This document shows, piece after piece, positions 1-4,993 of a DNA stretch of 7,167 nucleotides. This DNA comes from CAYGZA01 sp964354135 (GTDB taxonomy: Bacteria > Planctomycetota > Planctomycetia > Pirellulales > Thermoguttaceae). How positions within the stretch are numbered: the first letter of the stretch is position 1; each line of letters begins with the position of its first letter. Position numbers and translations under genes: made by a program. Below the pieces are notes generated by a model. That model did no database searches. It was not told the origin of the DNA and saw only the letters and a program-made list of their open reading frames with translations. The stretch lies in contig CAYGZA010000327.1 in NCBI GenBank assembly GCA_964354135.1, positions 1 to 7,167 of the forward strand, given 5' to 3'.

Positions 1-48
1 AAGTATCGCAAAGCCGCTAAAACGGTTACGTACAAAACTTAGTGCCAT

Positions 49-76
49 TGCCTACTGCCTACTCTATTCTGTCTTC
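49..76. repeat. degenerate heptad tandem repeat at the 3' end of the TIM-barrel gene
   Basis: Four consecutive 7-base units are visible: TGCCTAC, TGCCTAC, TCTATTC and TGTCTTC. The first two are identical; the last two are diverged but keep the pyrimidine-rich pattern. The stop codon of the minus-strand gene (64-66) and its last residues (K-T-E) lie inside the array, so the repeat appears to supply the gene's terminus. Positions 1-48 upstream are less GC-rich and hold nothing I recognise. From memory, similar heptad tracts are frequent in planctomycete intergenic DNA; that is recollection, not a search result. Confidence 0.6.
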
Positions 77-987
77 CGTTTGCTCGCCTTCGCGTAACAT
101 GCCTTCAGGTAATCCCGCGACTTCGCCAGCGCGGCCGCCGTCACGTCGGGCTCCGGCTCGCCGTGCAGGAACGGGTTGACGTACCAGCGGTAGTCGACCT
201 TGGCCAGGGCGGCAATCCACGGCGCGAAATCGGCCGGTCCGTGCCCCGGAAGCTGCCCCAGCCCGGGAGCGTTCTGCCAGGCGTAGAAGAACAACAACTG
301 CGGCCCGCAGGCGGCGATCGCCTCGGGCACAGGCTCCCGCAGCCCCTGGACGTGATATGGGGCCAGTGCGAGTCCTAATCGCGGGTTCTTGTTCAGGTCG
401 ACGAAAGCCTTGATCGAGTCGATCGAGTCCAGGAGGGCCGCGCCGTGGTTCTCGATGGCCAGATAGGAGTTGTGTTTTTCGGCCAGCTCGGCCTCGGGCT
501 TGAGGCTCTCCACGAACGCCTTCATGCGGGGGCGGAGTTCCTTGGGGTCGCAGGGACCGGCACTGCCGCGGACCGCTACCCCGCCGCCGCACTTGCCCAG
601 CAGCTCGGCGTACTTGGCCAGACCGCCGTTATAGACCGAGAACGCGTAGAGCTTCAGCTTGTTCTTGGCCAGGACTTCCTTGAGCCCCTCGGCGCCGAGC
701 CGCTTCTGCACGTCGTCCAGGTGGGTGCATCCGCCAAAGGGACACCAGATGTCCGCCGCCTCGAATCCCAAGGCTGAGAGCCGCTCGCAGGCCTTCTCGA
801 CCGGGAGCGATGAGAAGTTGACCGACGAGCCGGAAAGCCGCATCTTCCATCGGCTCTCCGCGGCCGGGGCAGGAGAAGCCGCCGCCCAGACTCCCCCCGC
901 GGCCAACGCCGCGACCCCGCGAGCCGCTTTGCCGAGAAACTCTCGACGGTTTGCCGCCACCACGGTGCGTTCTGGCGTGCAGTTCAT
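64..987 (-). CDS. Tat-exported sugar phosphate isomerase/epimerase-like TIM-barrel protein
   Basis: A 307-residue protein of the xylose-isomerase-like TIM-barrel superfamily, probably acting outside the cytoplasm; the substrate is unknown. Residues 13-22 carry a twin-arginine motif (N-R-R-E-F-L-G-K), followed by an Ala/Gly-rich hydrophobic stretch and a plausible cleavage site near P-A-A at 41-43. Barrel signatures include F-E-A-A-D-I-W at 75-81, A-I-E-N-H-G at 177-182 (Glu179 is a likely metal ligand) and A-P-Y-H at 209-212. The Asp that often precedes Pro-x-His in metal-binding relatives is Ala209 here, so metal binding may be altered. The ATG at 987 was chosen over an in-frame start at 1020 because GGAGG (999-995) lies 7 bases upstream and the Tat signal then sits near the N-terminus. 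The stop lies inside a heptad repeat. It is divergent from the pduS-like gene, and no shared function is evident. Confidence 0.85.
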   Translation of the reverse strand: MNCTPERTVVAANRREFLGKAARGVAALAAGGVWAAASPAPAAESRWKMRLSGSSVNFSSLPVEKACERLSALGFEAADIWCPFGGCTHLDDVQKRLGAEGLKEVLAKNKLKLYAFSVYNGGLAKYAELLGKCGGGVAVRGSAGPCDPKELRPRMKAFVESLKPEAELAEKHNSYLAIENHGAALLDSIDSIKAFVDLNKNPRLGLALAPYHVQGLREPVPEAIAACGPQLLFFYAWQNAPGLGQLPGHGPADFAPWIAALAKVDYRWYVNPFLHGEPEPDVTAAALAKSRDYLKACYAKASKRKTE

Positions 988-1066
988 TCGTTTTCCTCCG
1001 GCGCTAGAGTCTGATTCCAACCACGGTCAGCGTATCACTCCCGCGTGGCTAAAGCAAGGCAAGGCG

Positions 1067-1082
1067 GGGGGCGTTGGCCCCC
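1067..1082. promoter_or_regulatory. GC-rich inverted repeat in the divergent region
   Basis: GGGGGC (1067-1072), a four-base loop GTTG, then GCCCCC (1077-1082) form a perfect 6-base-pair hairpin between the two divergent genes. It could be an operator or a hairpin in a leader transcript. No T-run follows on either strand, so it is not a convincing terminator. No regulator is encoded in the window, so its role is only inferred from position. Confidence 0.35.
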
Positions 1083-1154
1083 TGATATTCCCCACGCCAG
1101 GTGATTCCTTCGGTAAAGTCGCCCCATCCCGCGCGCTTCGCACGACCCCACCGG

Positions 1155-1184
1155 TTGGCCGCTGCCGTGGGGAAGAGCTATAAT
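1155..1184 (+). promoter_or_regulatory. sigma70-like promoter for the pduS-pduT pair
   Basis: A perfect TATAAT (1179-1184) is preceded by TTGGCC (1155-1160, 4 of 6 matches to the -35 consensus) with an 18-base spacer. A start near 1190 would give a leader of roughly 25 bases before the ATG at 1217. A perfect -10 box is uncommon by chance in DNA this GC-rich. No experimental support is available here. Confidence 0.55.
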
Positions 1185-1216
1185 CGACAGACTCCACGAG
1201 GTTGTCCGAGGCTTCC

Positions 1217-2557
1217 ATGAGCAAGATCACCCTGGAACAAGTCGCCGAAGCCGGTGTCGTGGGCGCCGGTGGGGCCGGATTCCCCACCCACGTCAAGCTT
1301 GCCGCCAAGGCCGACACCGTGCTGGTGAACGCCGCCGAGTGCGAGCCGCTCCTGCACAAAGACAAAGAGGTCCTCCGGGCCTGCGTGGACCAGGTGCTCG
1401 AAGGGCTGGCGGCGGCGGTCGAGCTGGTCGGGGCGAAGCGAGGGATCGTCGGCATCAAAGGGAAGTACGAAGACGTGATCGACCTCGTGCGGTCCAAGCT
1501 GGCCGCCAACATGGAGGTTGTGCCGCTCCGCGACGCCTACCCGGCCGGCGACGAGTTCATCCTGGTCTACGACGTGCTGGGGCGCGTGGTGCCGCCGGGT
1601 GGAATCCCGCTGGCCGTTGGGGCGGTGGTGATCAACGTCGAGACGGCGATGAACGTCGCCCTGGCCGGCCATCAGCCGGTGACGGAGAAGTTCTTGACGA
1701 TCGCCGGGGCGGTCGAGAAGCCCGTGACCCTCCGCGTGCCGGTCGGCGCGACGCTGGCCCAGTGCGTGGCGGCAGCCGGCGGCCCCACGGTCCCCGACGC
1801 CAACTACATGGTGGGCGGCGTGATGATGGGTTTCCTCGAGGAGAACCACGACGCCTTGGTGGACAAGACGACCGGCGGTGTGCTCGTGCTGCCCGACGAC
1901 CACGTGGTGATCCGCCGCCGCCGGCAGGACTGGCAGGCGATCGTTCGCATCGGCCGCAGCGCGTGCGACCAGTGTACCTTCTGCACCGAGTTGTGCCCGC
2001 GGTGGCTCCTGGGCCATCCGATCGAGCCGCACAAGGCCATGCGGAGCCTGGGCTTCAACCTGATCGGCGAGGCAAACACGATCGGCACCGCGTATTGCTG
2101 CGAGTGCAACTTGTGCAGCCTCTATTCCTGCCCGGAAGACCTGGATCCCAAGAACGTCTGCACGCAAAACAAGCGGCGCCTGGCCGCCGAAAAGAAACGC
2201 TGGGACAATCCGACATTCAACCCCGAGCGGCCGGGCCGGCACCTGGAAAACCGCAAGGCCCCGATGAAGCGGCTGATGTACAAGCTCGGCTTGACGGGGT
2301 TCCACAACGTCGGCCCGCTCGACGACCGGCTGCTGGAGACCGCCAAGGTGGGAATCCGCCTCAAGCAGCACTTGGGCGTCCCGTGCGAGCCGGTGGTGAA
2401 GGTCGGCGACCGCGTGAAGAAGGGCCAGCCGGTGGGCCGACCGCCGGTCAAGAACGGCAAGCCCGCCCTCGGCGCCCCCGTCCACGCATCCGTCGACGGC
2501 GCCGTGACCCAGATCGCCGACGGGGTCGTCTGGATTGAGAGAAACGAGCCAAAGTGA
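1217..2557 (+). CDS. pduS: PduS-like RnfC/SLBB-family iron-sulfur flavoprotein (microcompartment electron carrier)
   Basis: A 446-residue protein resembling PduS. In the propanediol-utilisation microcompartment PduS is an NADH-dependent flavoprotein with two [4Fe-4S] clusters that reduces cobalamin; it is related to RnfC and Nqo1. Seen here: a glycine-rich nucleotide/flavin-binding loop G-A-G-G-A-G-F-P at 16-23; N-A-A-E-C-E-P at 38-44; an SLBB domain around 171-220; cluster motif 1 at Cys250, 253, 256, 260 (Cx2Cx2Cx3C-P); cluster motif 2 at Cys294, 297, 300, 305 (Cx2Cx2Cx4C-P); and a C-terminal RnfC-like barrel-sandwich domain around 376-442. All expected cysteines are present and the length is normal. 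The ATG at 1217 has GAGG (1208-1211) 5 bases upstream; the in-frame TTG at 1202 has its purine tract directly adjacent and is less likely. The next gene is PduT-like, the known partner. Whether the physiological acceptor is cobalamin is open, since no B12-dependent enzyme is in view. Confidence 0.9.
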   Translation: MSKITLEQVAEAGVVGAGGAGFPTHVKLAAKADTVLVNAAECEPLLHKDKEVLRACVDQVLEGLAAAVELVGAKRGIVGIKGKYEDVIDLVRSKLAANMEVVPLRDAYPAGDEFILVYDVLGRVVPPGGIPLAVGAVVINVETAMNVALAGHQPVTEKFLTIAGAVEKPVTLRVPVGATLAQCVAAAGGPTVPDANYMVGGVMMGFLEENHDALVDKTTGGVLVLPDDHVVIRRRRQDWQAIVRIGRSACDQCTFCTELCPRWLLGHPIEPHKAMRSLGFNLIGEANTIGTAYCCECNLCSLYSCPEDLDPKNVCTQNKRRLAAEKKRWDNPTFNPERPGRHLENRKAPMKRLMYKLGLTGFHNVGPLDDRLLETAKVGIRLKQHLGVPCEPVVKVGDRVKKGQPVGRPPVKNGKPALGAPVHASVDGAVTQIADGVVWIERNEPK

Positions 2558-2680
2558 CCGCAGATGGACGCAGATGAACGCAGACCGGTGTGAGCGACAC
2601 AAAGGACTTGCGAAGAGTTCTCATCCGCGCGCAGCCGGTCACAACCAGACAATCTGCGTTCGTTTGCGTCTATCTGCGGT
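2557..2680 (+). repeat. 28-bp imperfect inverted repeat forming a long stem-loop between pduS and pduT
   Basis: The left arm (2557-2584) and right arm (2653-2680) match at 25 of 28 positions when one is reverse-complemented. All three mismatches become G-U or U-G wobble pairs in the plus-strand transcript, so the RNA arm is paired throughout. Each arm is itself a 10-base periodic tract (CGCAGATGGA, CGCAGATGAA, CGCAGA on the left). The stem extends inward with GGTGTGA (2587-2593) against TCACAACC (2639-2646), with one bulged A. The first base of the left arm is the A of the pduS TGA. No transposase or flanking target duplication is seen. Likely roles are transcript-end stabilisation or partial attenuation within the operon; both are inference. 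Confidence 0.75.
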
Positions 2681-2710
2681 TCCAACGATGAAAGTCCGCA
2701 AGGAGTAGTT

Positions 2711-3274
2711 ATGGCCAGGATTCCCCGATCGATCGGCGCAGTGGAGCTCTCCAGCATCGGCGTCGGCTACCAGGTCGAAGACGCCATGCTGAAGGCCGCC
2801 ACCGTCGAGCTCTTGATCGCCCGCACCATCTGCTCGGGCAAGTACCTGATCGTCATCGGCGGGTCAGTGAGCGACGTGGAGGCCGCGATCCAGGCGGGCC
2901 TGAGCGCCGCAGGCGAGGCGATTATCGACCACATGGTGATCCCCAATGTCCACGAATCCGTGTTCCCGGCCCTGGGGCAATCGGTCACGCTCGACGAAGG
3001 GCCGATCGGCGCGTTGGGCGTGATCGAGACCTTCAGCGGCACCAGCGTCCTGGCCGCTGCGGACGCGGCGGCGAAAGCAGCCCGCGTGACCCTCCTGCGC
3101 ATTCACGTCGCCATGGCCCTGGGCGGCAAAGGTTTGTGCCTCATGACCGGCACGGTGGCCGACGTCAGCGCGGGCGTTCAAGCCGCGGCCGAAGTCGCCC
3201 GCGAGCGGGGCCTCCTGGTCTCGGAAGTCGTCCTTTCGGGCCCATCGCGGGAACTGGTAGGCGAGTACATTTAG
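2711..3274 (+). CDS. pduT: PduT-like tandem BMC-domain shell protein
   Basis: A 187-residue protein with two BMC domains (about 8-85 and 97-182), the BMC-T architecture that makes pseudohexameric trimers in microcompartment shells. Domain 1 has D-A-M-L-K-A-A at 24-30 and the pore-loop motif T-I-C-S-G-K-Y at 39-45. In PduT a cysteine at the equivalent place (Cys38 in the Salmonella and Citrobacter proteins, T-I-C-P-G-K) ligates a [4Fe-4S] cluster at the trimer axis; here it is Cys41. Domain 2 has G-V-I-E-T at 103-107 and the loop A-L-G-G-K at 136-140. The ATG has AAGGAG (2700-2705) 5 bases upstream. It follows the PduS-like gene, as in the pdu operon, and PduS is reported to bind PduT, so together they could carry electrons across a shell. 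No other shell gene is in the window. A weaker alternative is another BMC-T subtype, but the Cys loop argues for PduT. Confidence 0.92.
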   Translation: MARIPRSIGAVELSSIGVGYQVEDAMLKAATVELLIARTICSGKYLIVIGGSVSDVEAAIQAGLSAAGEAIIDHMVIPNVHESVFPALGQSVTLDEGPIGALGVIETFSGTSVLAAADAAAKAARVTLLRIHVAMALGGKGLCLMTGTVADVSAGVQAAAEVARERGLLVSEVVLSGPSRELVGEYI

Positions 3275-3298
3275 GGCAACTCATTCCGGGGCAACGGA

Positions 3299-3338
3299 GT
3301 GTTGGGTGCAGAGTACTGAGCATCGAGTACCCAGCACC
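3299..3338. repeat. 14-base degenerate tandem repeat with hairpin potential downstream of pduT
   Basis: GAGTACTGAGCATC (3311-3324) and GAGTACCCAGCACC (3325-3338) are adjacent and share 11 of 14 bases. GTGTTGGG (3299-3306) can pair with CCCAGCAC (3330-3337) with one G-U pair, and GTACT (3313-3317) with AGTAC (3326-3330); the two helices overlap by one base and are separated by an unpaired TGCAGA. It begins about 25 bases after the pduT stop codon. No T-run follows, so it is not a standard intrinsic terminator. Its sequence is unrelated to the repeat upstream of pduT. Confidence 0.5.
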
Positions 3339-3385
3339 TCCTGGTGAGTGCCAAGCGCTTCTGCACTGGCAATCCATCGCGGCTC

Positions 3386-3414
3386 TTGCTGTCGGCCCGG
3401 ACGTGGGGAATAAT
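3386..3414 (+). promoter_or_regulatory. weak candidate promoter for the first Uma2 gene
   Basis: AATAAT (3409-3414, 5 of 6 to the -10 consensus) lies 17 bases after TTGCTG (3386-3391, 3 of 6 to the -35 consensus). This A/T-rich patch stands out in an otherwise GC-rich 184-base gap. It is offered because the downstream gene looks independent of pduT; the -35 match is poor. Confidence 0.3.
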
Positions 3415-3458
3415 AAAGCGGCGGAGGGGAGAACCTCGAATGTCAGGAGGCCCGGGCG

Positions 3459-4073
3459 ATGGCCACGCTAGTTACCGACCCCCGGCTCGAAGAGCGGCTC
3501 AAGGAACAACGGACCGCGTGGGGCGCCGACCGTTACGACGAAGTTTGGGGAGGAGTGTATACGATGGCGCCGCTGCCCAACGACGAGCATCAGGAGATCG
3601 TGTCCCGGTTGGTTTCGATTCTTGAGGAAGTGGTGGGGTGGCCCGGGATTGGCAAGGTGCGGCCCGGGGTGAACCTTGCCGGCCCCGGCGAGGACTGGGA
3701 GCACGACTACCGCGTTCCCGATGTAGCGGTGTTTCTTCGGGGCGGTGGTGCGGAGAATCGCGACACGCACTGGCGCGGCCCGGCGGACTTCTTGGTCGAG
3801 ATCACCAGTCCCGGCGACCGCGCCCGCGAGAAGATCCCCTTTTACGCCCGCATCGGAGTGAAGGAACTGCTGCTGATCGAGCGCCACCCGTGGACGCTCG
3901 AACTCTACCGCAGCCAAGAGGGCGGGCTGGTCACCGTCGGCCAGTCAACCCCGAGGGGCGGCGAAGTGCTCACGAGCCGGACCGTCCCGCTTGAGTTCCA
4001 ACTTCTTCCTGGAAGCCCGCGCCCGAACATCCAAGTCACCCACCCGGCCACCGGCCGGCGTTGGCTGGTGTGA
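3459..4073 (+). CDS. Uma2-family (DUF820) PD-(D/E)XK nuclease-fold protein, copy 1
   Basis: A 204-residue Uma2/DUF820 protein, a restriction-endonuclease-like fold whose cellular role is unproven. The core follows the family order: an N-terminal helix/strand region with Y-D-E-V-W-G-G-V-Y at 26-34 and H-Q-E-I-V at 44-48; the strand R-V-P-D-V-A-V-F at 85-92 with catalytic candidate Asp88; F-L-V-E-I-T-S-P at 111-118 with Glu114; and R-E-K-I-P-F-Y at 123-129 with Lys125. This gives an intact D...ExT...K active-site set. The ATG has AGGAGG (3445-3450) 8 bases upstream. It ends 47 bases from the stop of a second, convergent Uma2 gene with which it shares little beyond the core motifs. Such genes occur in many copies in planctomycetes and cyanobacteria. 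No antitoxin-like partner or transposase is next to it. Confidence 0.85.
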   Translation: MATLVTDPRLEERLKEQRTAWGADRYDEVWGGVYTMAPLPNDEHQEIVSRLVSILEEVVGWPGIGKVRPGVNLAGPGEDWEHDYRVPDVAVFLRGGGAENRDTHWRGPADFLVEITSPGDRAREKIPFYARIGVKELLLIERHPWTLELYRSQEGGLVTVGQSTPRGGEVLTSRTVPLEFQLLPGSPRPNIQVTHPATGRRWLV

Positions 4074-4120
4074 AGAAGAGTCGTTTCCGCAAGAGCGGGC
4101 AGACACGCTGACCGAAGGCA

Positions 4121-4789
4121 CTATGCCTGCCGGCGGCCTTCGGCCCGGGCGAAGAGTTCGGCAAGCGGCAATTGGAAGCCGGGCAGGACGTCGCCGCCGT
4201 CGAGCGTGCCGCGCTCGTCCACGACGACCCGCCGGTCAGGAGCGGTGTAGACTTCAACGCTGCGGGTCTTGGGGTCGAGGTACCAGACCATGCGTACGCC
4301 CGCCTGGAAGTAGTCGCGGAGTTTGCGCTGCATTTCGCCCGGCGTGTTGCCTTCTGAAAGCACTTCCACCGCGAGGTCCGGGGCCACCGCCGGAATCGGC
4401 TCGGGAGGCAATCGGTGGCCGGGGAAGCGTTCCCAGCCGATAAACGAGACGTCTGGGATTCGGACCTGTTTGGGAAGGATCTTGAGCGTGCCGGCCTCGC
4501 CGAGGACGATCCCCAGATTGTGCTTCTCCACAAAGTCCCCCAACAGACGGATCAAGATAGCGGCCAACAGCGATTCGTAGTATCCCATGGTCTTCTCCAC
4601 CAGTACTCCGTCCACCAGCTCGCAGATCCGGCCGGTTCGAGATTCTGCTTCCAGGACGTCCTTTTCAGTGGCCATGCCCGGCGGAGGCACGGCGCGGACG
4701 CGGTGCAGCGGAATCCCCCCGAGGTGCTCCAGCACGTCGGCGAAGGTCCACTCGACGGGCAGTACAGACGGAACGATGGTTGTTGCCAT
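4121..4789 (-). CDS. Uma2-family (DUF820) PD-(D/E)XK nuclease-fold protein, copy 2
   Basis: A 222-residue Uma2/DUF820 protein. Motifs in order: E-L-V-D-G-V-L-V-E-K at 57-66 followed by T-M-G at 67-69; R-I-P-D-V-S-F at 110-116 with Asp113; A-P-D-L-A-V-E-V-L-S at 136-145 with Glu142; Q-R-K-L-R-D-Y-F at 154-161 with Lys156; then V-W-Y-L-D-P at 168-173. The active-site set looks complete. The N-terminus is longer than in copy 1 and includes a Pro-rich stretch (35-37). The ATG at 4789 is chosen because GAGGA (4801-4797) lies 7 bases upstream; an in-frame GTG at 4879 has no ribosome binding site and nearly coincides with the predicted transcription start. Its biochemical role is unproven. The two Uma2 genes face each other, which may reflect local accumulation rather than cooperation. 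Confidence 0.87.
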   Translation of the reverse strand: MATTIVPSVLPVEWTFADVLEHLGGIPLHRVRAVPPPGMATEKDVLEAESRTGRICELVDGVLVEKTMGYYESLLAAILIRLLGDFVEKHNLGIVLGEAGTLKILPKQVRIPDVSFIGWERFPGHRLPPEPIPAVAPDLAVEVLSEGNTPGEMQRKLRDYFQAGVRMVWYLDPKTRSVEVYTAPDRRVVVDERGTLDGGDVLPGFQLPLAELFARAEGRRQA

Positions 4790-4791
4790 CA

Positions 4792-4801
4792 GAGGATCCT
4801 C
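4792..4801 (-). promoter_or_regulatory. palindromic ribosome-binding site of Uma2 copy 2
   Basis: The ribosome-binding GAGGA (read 4801-4797) is the left half of a perfect 10-base palindrome, GAGGATCCTC, placed 2 bases before the start codon. Folding needs a loop, so as a hairpin it is weak; it could instead pair between transcripts or be chance. Confidence 0.3.
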
Positions 4802-4892
4802 ACCCATTTGGGGACGTTGAGCCAGGTCGCCCAGTTGGCCCATAGAGCTCAAGGGGCGCGGCGACACGCCTTGACGCACCTACTGACCGTCC

Positions 4893-4921
4893 ATTATATC
4901 CGCCCAGAAGACAGGTTTCAC
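4893..4921 (-). promoter_or_regulatory. sigma70-like promoter for Uma2 copy 2
   Basis: On the minus strand a perfect TATAAT (4898-4893) is preceded by GTGAAA (4921-4916, 4 of 6 to the -35 consensus) with a 17-base spacer. A start near 4886 gives a leader of about 95 bases, in which TCAAGG and CCTTGA arms (4849-4854 and 4869-4874) could fold. Confidence 0.5.
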
Positions 4922-4949
4922 GGGCAGTCGTTGAAATCGAAAGCGGACA

Positions 4950-4993
4950 GCCGATAGCCGGCCGCTGCCGGCTGATGCCTGACCGCCGATAGC
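4950..4993. repeat. degenerate repeat and hairpin at the 3' end of the esterase gene
   Basis: GCCGATAGC occurs at 4950-4958 and again at 4985-4993, the second copy ending on the first base of the esterase stop codon complement (CTA, 4993-4995). Between them AGCCGGC (4956-4962), loop CGCT, GCCGGCT (4967-4973) is a perfect 7-base-pair hairpin 20 bases past the stop. In the esterase transcript it is not followed by a strong U-tract, so at best it is a weak terminator. The repeat family is unlike the other three in the window. Confidence 0.5.

Noticed and set aside
1..42. Possible C-terminal end of a plus-strand gene (13 codons then TAG)
   Set aside because: Thirteen codons are too few to recognise, another frame is also open, and the stretch is less GC-rich than the coding regions, so it cannot be supported.
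1339..2538. 399-codon plus-strand frame inside pduS
   Set aside because: Its translation is dominated by Arg, Gly and Pro and lacks motifs; it is the +1 shadow of the real frame.
1178..2602. 474-codon open frame on the minus strand over the pduS-like gene
   Set aside because: It is antisense to a gene with clear family motifs; the translation is His/Arg/Ala/Val-rich without domain signatures, typical of a GC-rich shadow frame.
2557..2680. Insertion sequence or MITE reading of the inverted repeat
   Set aside because: No transposase and no direct duplication flanks the arms; the arms are internally 10-base periodic, unlike transposon ends. A non-autonomous element is not excluded, only unsupported.
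4790..4879. N-terminal extension of Uma2 copy 2 from a GTG at 4879
   Set aside because: There is no ribosome site, the added residues show no family similarity, and a well-placed GAGGA precedes the ATG at 4789.
4956..4973. Rho-independent terminator for the esterase
   Set aside because: The hairpin is perfect but short and lacks a following U-tract in the esterase transcript.
49..4993. CRISPR array
   Set aside because: The repeats are short, of different families and adjacent or single, with no regular spacers and no cas gene.
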